Source: an uncultured Hymenobacter sp. (lineage in GTDB: Bacteria; Bacteroidota; Bacteroidia; Cytophagales; Hymenobacteraceae). From it: a stretch of DNA of 54,877 nucleotides. Shown here one piece after another: positions 1 to 7,630 of this stretch. The position numbers were made by a program, and so were the translations under genes. Below the pieces are notes generated by a model. That model had not been told where the DNA came from. It made no database searches and saw nothing but the letters and a program-made list of their open reading frames with translations. Position 1 is the first letter of the stretch; every line of letters begins with the position of its first letter. The stretch covers positions 1 through 54,877 of the forward strand of contig CAJYVK010000288.1 of NCBI GenBank assembly GCA_913778455.1, in the 5' to 3' direction.

Positions 1-717
1 GTACCGGTGCAAGTAGCCCTGGGCACGGTAGTGACCGAGCGCGTGATCGACGTACTGGTGCTGCTGGGCCTGCTTGGCTCCACGCTATTACTGGATTTCA
101 ACACGTTCTGGGGATTTTTCAACGACAAGCTGCTCGGGGGCAAGGCCGATACCATTGCCCGCAACCCCCTGCCGCTCGTGCTGGCGGGCGTTATCGGCCT
201 GCTGCTACTGGCGGGTGGTGGCTACACCCTGTTTCGCAACCTGGAGCGCCTGCGGCAGAATGCGCTCTTTAACAAAGCCGCTCTTTTTGTGAAGGGGCTG
301 CTGGCGGGCGTGTTCAGCATCCTGAAGCTCGAAAACAAAGGCGTATTCCTGTTCCACACGCTGTTTACCTGGCTGGTGTACTACCTGCTCGACTACCTGG
401 CGTTCTTCTGCTTTCCCGAGACCTACGGGCTGGGTATGAAAGCCGGCCTGGCAGTACTCACCTTCGGGGCCTTTGGCATGGCGGCACCGGTAGCGGGCGG
501 CATCGGGCCGTTTCACGTGCTGGTGCAAGGCATTCTGCTGGCCTACGGCATCAGCAAGGAAGCGGGCATCGCCTACGCGCTGGTAGTGCACGGCGCCCAA
601 ACGCTGCTGGTCGTGCTGCTGGGCGGTATCAGCTTCGTGGCCGTCGCCCTGGCCGACAAAGGCAGCATCGTAGCCGAAGCCGAAGCCCTGGCCGATGAAC
701 CACTCACCACGGAGTGA
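1..717 (+). CDS. Flippase-like / LPG-synthase transmembrane-domain protein, 5' partial
   Basis: The frame is open to the left edge, so the N-terminal part lies outside the window; 238 residues are visible. The motif TERVIDVLVLLGLL near the left edge, followed by several long hydrophobic segments and a Gly-rich GGIGPFHVL stretch, resembles the transmembrane region of lysylphosphatidylglycerol synthase and the YbhN/UPF0104 family. These are polytopic inner-membrane proteins often called flippase-like. The soluble aminoacyl-transfer domain of true MprF is absent, so this is more likely a stand-alone lipid flippase-like protein. The substrate is unknown. A short acidic tail (AEAEALADEP) ends the protein. 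The next gene on the same strand is heptose-1-phosphate adenylyltransferase, separated by an inverted repeat. Confidence 0.75.
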   Translation, partial: VPVQVALGTVVTERVIDVLVLLGLLGSTLLLDFNTFWGFFNDKLLGGKADTIARNPLPLVLAGVIGLLLLAGGGYTLFRNLERLRQNALFNKAALFVKGLLAGVFSILKLENKGVFLFHTLFTWLVYYLLDYLAFFCFPETYGLGMKAGLAVLTFGAFGMAAPVAGGIGPFHVLVQGILLAYGISKEAGIAYALVVHGAQTLLVVLLGGISFVAVALADKGSIVAEAEALADEPLTTE

Positions 718-720
718 GGG

Positions 721-864
721 GGTGAACTAGTGAGATGGTGAATTTGTGAAATGGTGAAGAAGCGGAGCTACTACTAAGTAGGCTACTACTGTAGAGAATC
801 CTTCAGCCAATTTACCACTTCACCATCTCACAAATTCACCACTTCACCACCTCACAAATTCACT
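721..864. repeat. Inverted repeat of TGGTGAGA/TGGTGAAT-like units
   Basis: The left arm (721-760) is a run of degenerate 8-mers of the form TGGTGAnn. The right arm (809-864) is the same sequence family in reverse complement (units such as TTCACCAT and CTCACAAA). The centre (761-808) is unrelated sequence with a CTACTACT motif. The element fills nearly the whole gap between the flippase-like gene and rfaE2. A related copy lies at 22605-22740. Confidence 0.8.
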
Positions 865-874
865 ACTCCCGCGC

Positions 875-1357
875 ATGACTGCCGCCAAAATTCTTACCCG
901 CGCTGAGCTTCCCGCTGCCCTGGCCGCCTGGCGGACTGCGAACGAGCGCATCGTGTTTACCAACGGCTGCTTCGATCTGCTGCACCTGGGCCACGTCGAT
1001 TACCTCGAAAAGGCCCGCGCCCTCGGCGACCGCCTAGTAGTGGGCCTCAATACCGATGCCTCGGTGAGTGCGCTCAAGCCCGGCCGACCGTTGCAGGATG
1101 AGTATTCCCGCGCCCGCATCCTGGCCGCGCTGGCCTTCGTCGATGCGGTGATACTCTTTGGTGAGCCCACGCCCTTGCAGCTCATCGAGCTGGTGCAGCC
1201 CGATATCCTGGTAAAGGGCAACGACTACGCCATCAGCGCGATTGTGGGCCACGAGCTGGTGCTGGCCCGGGGCGGGCAGGTGCTCACTGTGCCCCTCGTA
1301 ACGGGCTACAGCACCTCCAACATCGTGAAAAAAATCAGCGCCGGGCTGGCTGGCTAG
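875..1357 (+). CDS. rfaE2: D-glycero-beta-D-manno-heptose 1-phosphate adenylyltransferase
   Basis: A 160-residue nucleotidyltransferase of the cytidylyltransferase-like fold, corresponding to the C-terminal domain of E. coli HldE as a separate protein. It transfers AMP from ATP to heptose-1-phosphate to give ADP-heptose for lipopolysaccharide core synthesis in the cytoplasm. Visible motifs are FTNGCFDLLHLGHVDYL (residues about 29-45, with the HxGH nucleotide-binding signature), KGNDY (about 113-117) and the C-terminal GYSTSNIVKKI. Length is typical for stand-alone RfaE2. The ATG at 875 comes right after the upstream repeat. The kinase half (HldE N-terminus/RfaE1) is not in this window. Confidence 0.93.
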   Translation: MTAAKILTRAELPAALAAWRTANERIVFTNGCFDLLHLGHVDYLEKARALGDRLVVGLNTDASVSALKPGRPLQDEYSRARILAALAFVDAVILFGEPTPLQLIELVQPDILVKGNDYAISAIVGHELVLARGGQVLTVPLVTGYSTSNIVKKISAGLAG

Positions 1358-1387
1358 CCGGCCGCCCGGCCGCGCTCGCTCAACAGC

Positions 1388-1417
1388 TTTGGCGGCCCTG
1401 GCGTATTTTTACCTTCC
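1388..1417 (+). promoter_or_regulatory. Candidate Bacteroidota promoter for the acyl-CoA dehydrogenase
   Basis: TTTG at 1388-1391 is followed after 18 bases by TACCTTCC at 1410-1417. The latter approximates the Bacteroidota -7 box TAnnTTTG, and the pair has near-canonical spacing. The start codon lies about 50 bases downstream. Confidence 0.45.
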
Positions 1418-1465
1418 TGAAGCTGCCTTTATCTCATCCTCCCTCCCACCCCTACTCCCTTGGAA

Positions 1466-2629
1466 ATGAACACCCCGCTGGCTACGGCCACTCCCTTCCA
1501 ACTGACTGAAGAACACCTGGCCGTGCAGGCCGCCGCCCGCGACTTCGCCCAGAGCGAGCTGTGGGAAGGCGTTATCGAGCGCGACGAGCAGCAGAAGTTT
1601 CCCGCCGCCCAGGTCAAGCGCATGGGCGAGCTCGGCTTCATGGGCATGATGGTGAGCCCCGAATACGGCGGCTCGGGCCTCGATACCATCAGCTACGTGC
1701 TGGCGATGGAAGAAATCTCCAAAGTCGATGCCTCCTGCTCGGTTATCATGTCGGTGAATAACTCGCTGGTGTGCTGGGGCCTGGAAAAATTTGGCACCGA
1801 GGAGCAGAAGCGCAAATACCTGCCCCGCCTGTGCTCGGGCGAAATCATCGGTGCCTTTGCCCTCTCGGAGCCCGAAGCCGGCTCCGACGCTACCAGCCAG
1901 CGCACTACCGCCGAGGACATGGGCGACCACTACCTGCTCAACGGCACCAAAAACTGGATTACCAACGGCACCACCGCCTCGGTCTACCTCGTTATCGCCC
2001 AGACTCACCCCGAGCTGAAGTCGCGCGGCATCAACGTGCTGATTGTCGACAAGGACATGCCCGGCTTCCAGCAAGGCCCCAAGGAAAACAAGCTCGGCAT
2101 TCGCGGCTCCGACACCTGCTCGCTGCTCTTCACCGACGTGAAGGTGCCCAAGGAGAACCGCATCGGGGCCGACGGCTTCGGCTTCAAGTTCGCCATGCAG
2201 GTGCTGGCCGGCGGCCGCATCGGCATTGCTTCGCAGGCACTGGGTATTGCCTCGGGCTCGCTGGAGCTGAGCATCAAGTATGCCAAAGAGCGCAAAGCCT
2301 TCGGCGTTGAAATAGCTAAGCACCAAGCTATTCAATTTAAGCTTGCCGACATGGCGACCAATGTGGAGGCCGCCCGCCTGCTGTGCCTGCAAGCTGCCGC
2401 CGACAAAGACAACCACGCCGACTACGCCAAGAGCGGGGCCATGGCCAAGCTCTTCGCCTCCAAAGTGGCCATGGACGCCGCCGTGGAGGCCGTGCAGATT
2501 CACGGCGGCTACGGCTTCGTGAAGGAATATCACGTGGAGCGCTTCATGCGCGACGCCAAGATTACCCAGATTTACGAGGGCACCTCCGAAATCCAAAAAA
2601 TTGTTATTTCCCGCGAGATTTTAAAGTAG
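1466..2629 (+). CDS. Acyl-CoA dehydrogenase (short/medium-chain type)
   Basis: A 387-residue FAD flavoprotein that oxidises acyl-CoA to trans-2-enoyl-CoA, passing electrons to an electron-transfer flavoprotein; it acts in fatty-acid beta-oxidation or branched-chain amino-acid breakdown. Signatures seen are ALSEPEAGSDATS and GTKNWITNG in the middle domain, and QIHGGYGFVKEYHVER and IYEGTSEIQK at the C-terminus. The Glu in YEGT (about residue 371) is at the catalytic-base position of the short-chain/butyryl-CoA family. Full family length. I chose the ATG at 1466 over an in-frame TTG at 1460. A strong terminator follows at 2665. The long antisense open frame here is a coding shadow. Substrate chain length cannot be decided from sequence alone. 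Confidence 0.93.
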   Translation: MNTPLATATPFQLTEEHLAVQAAARDFAQSELWEGVIERDEQQKFPAAQVKRMGELGFMGMMVSPEYGGSGLDTISYVLAMEEISKVDASCSVIMSVNNSLVCWGLEKFGTEEQKRKYLPRLCSGEIIGAFALSEPEAGSDATSQRTTAEDMGDHYLLNGTKNWITNGTTASVYLVIAQTHPELKSRGINVLIVDKDMPGFQQGPKENKLGIRGSDTCSLLFTDVKVPKENRIGADGFGFKFAMQVLAGGRIGIASQALGIASGSLELSIKYAKERKAFGVEIAKHQAIQFKLADMATNVEAARLLCLQAAADKDNHADYAKSGAMAKLFASKVAMDAAVEAVQIHGGYGFVKEYHVERFMRDAKITQIYEGTSEIQKIVISREILK

Positions 2630-2664
2630 GCATGCCTACTTTAGCGCTCGCTCATATTGCACAT

Positions 2665-2698
2665 AACCCAGGCCATTATGGCCTGGGTTTTTTGTTTT
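2665..2698 (+). terminator. Rho-independent terminator after acyl-CoA dehydrogenase
   Basis: A perfect 10-bp stem AACCCAGGCC (2665-2674) / GGCCTGGGTT (2680-2689) with a 5-nt loop is followed by a T-rich tract TTTTTTGTTTT. Confidence 0.9.
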
Positions 2699-2746
2699 AC
2701 TGAACTTTTTTTAGAATGTATTGTAGTAATTACTTGGGATAGTAGG

Positions 2747-2754
2747 TACTTTTG
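2747..2754 (+). promoter_or_regulatory. Candidate -7 box for the AraC-type regulator
   Basis: TACTTTTG at 2747-2754 matches TAnnTTTG exactly and lies 42 bases before the ATG. A TTG at 2721 is somewhat far (23 bases) for a canonical -33 element. Confidence 0.45.
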
Positions 2755-2796
2755 GCCGGGCGAAGGGAATTTTATCCTGGATTAATGACAAAATAG

Positions 2797-3723
2797 ATGG
2801 AAGACTACAACAAAGTAATTGAGTCTCTGGGAGTTAAGTATATTAAGGCTAAGAACCTTGTACTTCGCCAAGCATTTACAGTACGCAATGCTTATGACGT
2901 AGGCAATAACCTGATTCTCCTGCACCAGGGCAAAATTGTTTTTGGCGAAGATGAGGTAGTAGTTGAGGAGGGCGAGTTACTGTTCCTGCCGGGTGGCCGG
3001 GCCACGCGTGTGGGCTACGGGCAGAGTGCCGCCACCCGGGTAATTTCCAACGACGACTTAATCACGAATAAGGACCGATTCTTTACTTCCAACGACAAGC
3101 TCGACTACATCGGCGACGCCGAGGAAAGCCACAGCTTTGTAGCCTTTGAGGCCAAGGTATTTGACTCGGTCAATTTCTTCGCCTCGCTCGACGTGCCGGC
3201 CTTCGTCATCAAAGGCAATACGAAGCTGGCCAACCTGGTCATCAAAATCATCGAGGAGTCGCTGCAAGACCTGCCGGGCCGCGAGCGCCTCATCAACATC
3301 TACACCGAGAATCTGGTGGTGGAGGTGGTGCGCTACATCCTGCGTAATAACTTGTTTGTGGAGCAGCTGGCCACCAACAGCACTTATTTCAAAGACCCGC
3401 GCCTGATTGACCTGTTCAACTTCATCAAGGAGAACCTGAGCGGCGACCTTTCCAACAAAGTACTGGCCACCGTAGCCAACGTAAGCGAGGACTACGTGGG
3501 GCAGTATTTCAAGATGCTGACCAATATTAATCCCCAGGATTACATTGAATATCAGCGCATGGAACGCGCCGTTTCGCTGCTGCGCACCACTAAGAAAAGC
3601 ATCCGCGACATCGGCAAGGAAGTGGGTTACAAGGACACGGCCTATTTCTGCCGCCGTTTCAAGATGATGTTCGGCATCCCAGCCGGTAAAATGCGCCGCC
3701 GCGAGACGGCCATGAACATCTAA
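2797..3723 (+). CDS. AraC-family transcriptional regulator
   Basis: 308 residues. The N-terminal part (about 1-130) looks like a cupin-type effector domain: HQGKIVFGEDEVVVEEGELL and FLPGG suggest a small beta-barrel. The C-terminal 100 residues form the double helix-turn-helix of AraC/XylS regulators: NKVLATVANVSEDYVGQYF for the first HTH, then SIRDIGKEVGYKDTAYFCRR and FKMMFGIPAGKMRRR for the second. It should bind DNA as a cytoplasmic activator or repressor; the effector is unknown. The first 200 bases are visibly less GC-rich than neighbouring genes. It is monocistronic, between a terminator upstream and a 68-bp inverted-repeat arm that begins at the base after its stop codon. Confidence 0.88.
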   Translation: MEDYNKVIESLGVKYIKAKNLVLRQAFTVRNAYDVGNNLILLHQGKIVFGEDEVVVEEGELLFLPGGRATRVGYGQSAATRVISNDDLITNKDRFFTSNDKLDYIGDAEESHSFVAFEAKVFDSVNFFASLDVPAFVIKGNTKLANLVIKIIEESLQDLPGRERLINIYTENLVVEVVRYILRNNLFVEQLATNSTYFKDPRLIDLFNFIKENLSGDLSNKVLATVANVSEDYVGQYFKMLTNINPQDYIEYQRMERAVSLLRTTKKSIRDIGKEVGYKDTAYFCRRFKMMFGIPAGKMRRRETAMNI

Positions 3724-3791
3724 GACCGCAGATTTAACGGATTAAACGGATTTCGGGGATACGCCCGCCAGCCTGCGGCGGCGGGCTGACT
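3724..3791 (+). repeat. Left arm of a perfect 68-bp inverted repeat
   Basis: This 68-base arm is identical to the reverse complement of 3976-4043. It starts with a degenerate 9-10 base repeat (GATTTAACG/GATTAAACG/GATTTCGGG) and ends in a GC-rich palindromic stretch with GCCCGCCAGCC and GGCGGCGGGC. It begins at the base after the AraC gene stop codon. The space between the arms (3792-3975) holds a terminator and no gene. Confidence 0.95.
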
Positions 3792-3806
3792 ATCCGGACG
3801 TCCGAT

Positions 3807-3844
3807 AAAAAGAAAGGCCACCCTTGCGGGTGGCCTTTCTTTTT
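3807..3844. terminator. Bidirectional terminator between the arms of the 68-bp repeat
   Basis: A 17-bp perfect stem from AAAAAGAAAGGCCACCC (3807-3823) to its complement at 3828-3844, with a TTGC loop and A/T tracts on both sides. It would stop both the AraC gene and the converging GGGP synthase operon. Confidence 0.9.
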
Positions 3845-3975
3845 ATTTGCTCACGCCCTGGGCGCAAGGTGGAGGAGTTGGGCGAGTTGATAGTGCCTAC
3901 CCACGCTTACCAAAAAATCAAAGGGCGAGAACCACAGCGTAAGCTGCGGCAGCAGTAATAGCACCGCGCTCGCTT

Positions 3976-4043
3976 AGTCAGCCCGCCGCCGCAGGCTGGC
4001 GGGCGTATCCCCGAAATCCGTTTAATCCGTTAAATCTGCGGTC
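3976..4043 (-). repeat. Right arm of the 68-bp inverted repeat
   Basis: This is the exact reverse complement of 3724-3791. It overlaps the 3' end of the GGGP synthase reading frame (stop at 4022), so the last six residues and the stop codon of that protein are encoded by repeat sequence. Confidence 0.95.
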
Positions 4044-4819
4044 CGGAGGGCGGCAGTGGCGGTGGCGAGGAAGTCGGGATCTCGCTCCAAGTGATTGCCT
4101 ATCACCACCATGTCGGCCCCGGCAGCGAGGGCCTCGTATATTTTTTCGCCGGTGTTGAGGCCACCGCCCACGATGAGCGGCACCTCGACGGCTTGGCGCA
4201 CCGCGCTAATCATGGCCGCCGATACGGGCTGCTGCGCCCCGCTCCCCCCGTCGAGATACATGAGGCGCAGGCCCAGTTGCTCACCCGCCATCGCCGTGGC
4301 GGCAGCGATACCTGGCTTGTCGTGCGGCAGCGGCGCAGTACCGCTGATGTACGAAGCCGTGGTCGGGCGGCCGCTATCCACCAGCATATAGCCGGTAGGC
4401 AGGAGCTGCAAGCCGCTCTGCCGCAAGCGGGGTGCCGCTACGACGTGCTGCCCGATGAGAAAATCAGGATTACGCCCCGAGATGAGCGATAGCAACAGAA
4501 TACCGTCGGCGGCGGGGTCTACGTGCAGGGCGTGGCTCGGAAACAGCAATACGGGCACCTGCGGCGCTTCTGCCTTGAGCAACGCAATAAGGGCAGCCTG
4601 GTGCTCGGTAAGCACCAGGCTGCCCCCCACGAGGAAAAAATCGACGGGATACTGCTGCGTCAGCTGCAACAGGTGGCGCAGACGCGCCGGCTCAAAGTCA
4701 TCGGGGTCGAGCAGCACGGCCAGGGCCTTGCGCCCATGCAGCCGCAGTTCAGCCAGCTTATCAAGCAAGTGGCTCGCGGGACGTAAGATATTCTTCGTGG
4801 TGGGCGGCGTCAGCGACAT
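4022..4819 (-). CDS. Geranylgeranylglyceryl phosphate synthase-like prenyltransferase (PcrB/GGGPS family)
   Basis: 265 residues from the ATG at 4819. A TIM-barrel prenyltransferase that joins a polyprenyl diphosphate to sn-glycerol-1-phosphate by an ether bond. In archaea this builds membrane lipids; related bacterial enzymes occur in Bacteroidota and Bacillota with less certain roles. Motifs seen are LAVLLDPDD near the N-terminus, VGGSLVLTEHQ, FPSHA, YLDGGSGA, and the phosphate-binding VGGGLNTGEKIYEALAAGAD with VVIGNHLE near the C-terminus. An upstream in-frame ATG at 4915 adds a basic, non-conserved extension inside the neighbouring gene and was not used. The start overlaps the end of the upstream gene by 59 bases, suggesting co-transcription. 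The last six residues come from the inverted repeat. Confidence 0.88.
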   Translation of the reverse strand: MSLTPPTTKNILRPASHLLDKLAELRLHGRKALAVLLDPDDFEPARLRHLLQLTQQYPVDFFLVGGSLVLTEHQAALIALLKAEAPQVPVLLFPSHALHVDPAADGILLLSLISGRNPDFLIGQHVVAAPRLRQSGLQLLPTGYMLVDSGRPTTASYISGTAPLPHDKPGIAAATAMAGEQLGLRLMYLDGGSGAQQPVSAAMISAVRQAVEVPLIVGGGLNTGEKIYEALAAGADMVVIGNHLERDPDFLATATAALRTADLTD

Positions 4820-5705
4820 CCTGAGCGGCAGAAGTGGCAGGCCAGGTAGCGGGCGGAACGCCCGTGCTGGCCGATGAAGCTGCAAGGTCGGCATTTTTAC
4901 CGGTTTCTTCCTCATGGCTGGCCGTGAAGCCCTGCACAGCCTTGGTTACGAGGGCCAGGGCCACCGCCGCGGCCTGGGCTACCACTACGCGTCCGGTCTC
5001 GCTTTTGGCAAAGGCGATGAGGGCCGGCAGGATAACGCCTTGCTTAGACTCCTTCGCTGGGGCATCCTCCGACGCGTCATCATCTTCCGCAAAGCTGGTA
5101 GAATGCGGCAGGCGGCGGCTGTCATCGTACGGGCGGGCCTGGTACGAATTGCGGGAGGCATACGAGTGCGCTGGCTCCTCGTCGTCACGGTCTCCGTCGG
5201 CGTAGCTACCTTCTTCACCCGTATCACCGTGCTGGCTGGCCGAGTGAGCCGGAAAATCGGGGTAGTCGCCAAAACCGTTGTCGTCGGCGTCTTCCTGCTG
5301 GTCGGCGGCATCTCGCCCACCGTACCCGGCATAAAAGCCATCGCCTACGGTATCGTTACCGTCGAAGTCCGAGCTGCCATCGTAGGCATAGGCCGGACCC
5401 TGGAAATCGGTGGCAAGGTCGCTCAGCTCCTGGTCGTTTTCGTCGAAGCCATCAAAGCCAGCGTAGTCTTCGAAGTGCTGGCGCTGCTTTTTGTGCTTCT
5501 TCTTTTTCTTGCGGCCGCCGAAGGCCTTGCTCAGCAGCCAGATACCGCCTACCACGCCCGCCCCTACCAAGGCCACCTTGCCGACTTGCACGGTAGTCTC
5601 CTTAATCTCCTCCACATCACCGCGCAAAGCCCGCTCGTACTCCAGCTTTTTGCGCTCCAAAAATTCCTTTTCGTCTTCGAACAACGGGTTAGTAGGCTCG
5701 GTCAT
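4761..5705 (-). CDS. Acidic, low-complexity membrane-anchored protein of unknown function
   Basis: 314 residues, family not recognised. The N-terminus is charged and helical (DEKEFLERKKLEYERAL), followed by one hydrophobic segment (about residues 43-62, VALVGAGVVGGIWLLSKAF) and a strongly basic stop-transfer cluster RKKKKKHKKQR. The middle (about 75-215) is a disordered, very acidic Asp/Gly/Tyr-rich region. A second hydrophobic stretch around 225-260 (GVILPALIAFAKSETG and an Ala/Val-rich helix) precedes an Ala/Thr-rich tail. The arrangement suggests a small membrane protein with a flexible linker. It sits between a holin-like membrane protein upstream and GGGP synthase downstream on the same strand, and probably belongs to one operon with them. 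Confidence 0.7.
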   Translation of the reverse strand: MTEPTNPLFEDEKEFLERKKLEYERALRGDVEEIKETTVQVGKVALVGAGVVGGIWLLSKAFGGRKKKKKHKKQRQHFEDYAGFDGFDENDQELSDLATDFQGPAYAYDGSSDFDGNDTVGDGFYAGYGGRDAADQQEDADDNGFGDYPDFPAHSASQHGDTGEEGSYADGDRDDEEPAHSYASRNSYQARPYDDSRRLPHSTSFAEDDDASEDAPAKESKQGVILPALIAFAKSETGRVVVAQAAAVALALVTKAVQGFTASHEEETGKNADLAASSASTGVPPATWPATSAAQDVADAAHHEEYLTSREPLA

Positions 5706-5746
5706 GGTCGTTATAGTTTGCGGAAAAGCCGAAAAAAAGCAGCCGC

Positions 5747-6118
5747 CTACGCGCGCTTGTCAGATTTATAAATGGTATTGTTCAGCAGCTTATCGGCTAC
5801 TCCTTGGAAGATTTTCTTATCAACTCCAACGAAGAACAGCACGGCCAGCACCAGGTACAGGGTCGCGACTAGACCAAAGCCCGCCGAGGGACTATCAAGC
5901 GCGTCGTTGAGGACCAGCCCCAGGTAGATGGAGCCGAAGATGATGAAGAGGAATCCCAGTACTCCCAGCGCCACGCCGTGCACGGAGCTCACGAAGACGC
6001 CTTTCACTTTCTCTTGCGCTTCGAGCTTTACGAGGTCGATGCGGGTATCGAGGTAGCCGGTCAGGTTGCTGATGAGGCTGTCATTGCGCGGCGTTTTGTC
6101 GTCGGTCAGAATGGCCAT
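5747..6118 (-). CDS. Holin-like / DUF1469-type small membrane protein
   Basis: 123 residues from the ATG at 6118. An amphipathic N-terminus (SLISNLTGYLDTRIDLVKLE) leads into two long transmembrane helices (about 45-70 and 78-105) and a basic C-terminus. This layout matches the family annotated as phage holin family protein or YqjE/DUF1469 in Bacteroidota, which is chromosomal and probably not a lytic holin. There are no phage genes nearby. It is the first gene of the minus-strand run with the acidic membrane protein and GGGP synthase (41-base gap). An in-frame ATG at 6172 would add a poorly supported extension. Confidence 0.75.
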   Translation of the reverse strand: MAILTDDKTPRNDSLISNLTGYLDTRIDLVKLEAQEKVKGVFVSSVHGVALGVLGFLFIIFGSIYLGLVLNDALDSPSAGFGLVATLYLVLAVLFFVGVDKKIFQGVADKLLNNTIYKSDKRA

Positions 6119-6257
6119 GAGCGCGGAATTGTTTAGCGGAGAAATGCGATTAATAAGCTGGGCTGGCCGCAACAGCTTGGCTAGCCAGGGCGTTCTTTAC
6201 GCAAAACTTTAAGCCAGGGCTGCCTTTCTCCCAGGCTATTCGTTAAATTTTCGGGCC

Positions 6258-7421
6258 GTGAGTCAGAATCATTACCAGGTGCTGGGAGTACCGCCCACGG
6301 CCCCCGCCGCCGACATCAAGCGGGCCTACCGCCGCCTCGCCACCGAGCTGCACCCCGATAAGCACGGCGGCGACCGCCACTACGAGGAGCGCTTCAAAGC
6401 CGTAGCCGTGGCCTACGGCGTACTCGGCGATGCCGACCGCCGGGCGCAGTACGATTACCAGCTGCAACTAGCAGCCCGTCGCGCCGAGGAGCAGCGCCGC
6501 GCCGAGGCCGAGGCTGCTGCCGGTGGCCCCTCGGTGTACAAAATGCCCGGCCAGCCTCTTACCGGGCCGCCCCTGCGCACCCGCCCGCCCGCCGGGGCCC
6601 GCGAGCGCCACTATCAGCAGCGGGTACCGCGCCAGCGCGTGCGCTTCAACAAGCAAGATTTCTGGCTGGTGGCGGGCCTCACCTTTCTCATTTTCCTGTT
6701 TGGCATCTCGGCTAAAATCGTGATGGACCGCGTGCAGGCCAATCAGTACTACGACGAGGCCCGCGCCGCCTTTGCCAAAGGCCAGTGGGGCGCGGCCCAG
6801 CAGCAGCTCGACCAGTCGCTGGCGCTGCGCGAAGACCACCCGGCCGCGCTGCGTCTGCGCGGCCAGCTGTACCAGGATATCGCCCACAACCTGCCCGCCG
6901 CCCGCGCCGACTACGAGGCGGCGCTGCTCAGCGATGAAAGCCCGCCGCTATCTCCCGCCGCCACGGCCCGCGTGCTCTACCGCCTGGGCCGCTGCCAGGC
7001 GGGCCTGCACCAGCCGGCCGCCGCGGAGCTCAGCTATTGCCGCGCCCTGGCGCTCGATTCCGCCCTGGCCGAGGCCTACCTGGCCCGGGGCGAAAACCGC
7101 CTGCTCGACCTGCACCAGACGCGCCCCGCCCTGGCCGACCTGCGCCGGGGCCGCGCCCAGTTGCAACGGGCCGACCGTCCGGTACCTCTCCCCTACCTAC
7201 AAGCCGAAGGAGCCGCGCTGGCACATCTAGCCCGCTATCCCGAGGCGCGGACCATTTATTTTCAAGCCCTTAAAGTGCAGCCCGAAGACGGGCGCACGCT
7301 CTTTTTACTGGGTCGGCTGGCCCAGCAGGCGGGCGACTCGGCCAGCGGCTGCGAGTTTTTCCGGCGCGGGGCGGTGGCTGGCTATTCTTATGCCGAGCGA
7401 GCGGCGGCGCGCTGCCGCTAG
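6258..7421 (+). CDS. Membrane-anchored DnaJ-domain protein with TPR repeats
   Basis: 387 residues. The N-terminal J domain (about 4-68) has HYQVLGVPPTAPAADIKRAY and the invariant HPD at residues 32-34, the motif that stimulates DnaK ATPase activity. A basic, Pro-rich linker leads to one transmembrane helix (about 132-152, WLVAGLTFLIFLFGI). The C-terminal half (about 160-387) is helical with TPR-like repeats (AKGQWGAAQQQLDQSLAL, YPEARTIYFQALKVQPED). It may act as a membrane-localised co-chaperone recruiting DnaK; clients are unknown. It lacks the zinc-finger domain of true DnaJ. The start is a GTG at 6258; no ATG lies close to the J domain. Confidence 0.88.
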   Translation: MSQNHYQVLGVPPTAPAADIKRAYRRLATELHPDKHGGDRHYEERFKAVAVAYGVLGDADRRAQYDYQLQLAARRAEEQRRAEAEAAAGGPSVYKMPGQPLTGPPLRTRPPAGARERHYQQRVPRQRVRFNKQDFWLVAGLTFLIFLFGISAKIVMDRVQANQYYDEARAAFAKGQWGAAQQQLDQSLALREDHPAALRLRGQLYQDIAHNLPAARADYEAALLSDESPPLSPAATARVLYRLGRCQAGLHQPAAAELSYCRALALDSALAEAYLARGENRLLDLHQTRPALADLRRGRAQLQRADRPVPLPYLQAEGAALAHLARYPEARTIYFQALKVQPEDGRTLFLLGRLAQQAGDSASGCEFFRRGAVAGYSYAERAAARCR

Positions 7422-7488
7422 AGTAATTGGCTGCATGCGTTGGAATCGGTCTACTGCCTACCCCCTACTTACGGGACGCCTTTGCTAA

Positions 7489-7527
7489 GCGGTGCGCCGG
7501 CAACCGTTGAGGCCGCTTGCGCACCGC
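7489..7527. other. Short hairpin in the convergent gap between dnaJ-like and BLUF genes
   Basis: A 9-bp perfect stem GCGGTGCGC (7489-7497) / GCGCACCGC (7519-7527) with a 21-nt loop lies in the 209-base gap between converging genes. There is no clear U-tract, so terminator function is only possible. The rest of the gap shows nothing recognisable. Confidence 0.4.
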
Positions 7528-7630
7528 ATTAGTACTCAACCTTATTTTCTTGTCAACAGGAGTATATAGTCACCGAGCCAGCAACAAGCGGGCAGATGAA
7601 AGCTCGCTACGCGCCACTTTGCATACTCAG

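Noticed and set aside
1409..2596. 395-residue open frame antisense to the acyl-CoA dehydrogenase
   Set aside because: It is a GC-rich shadow: Gly/Ala/His/Val-rich without domains, while the opposite strand encodes a complete, conserved enzyme.
3724..4043. Insertion sequence
   Set aside because: Long inverted ends are present, but the 184-base interior has no transposase frame and there is no target duplication.
5747..6118. Prophage lysis gene (holin)
   Set aside because: Only a general resemblance to holin-family membrane proteins; no endolysin, structural or integrase genes nearby.
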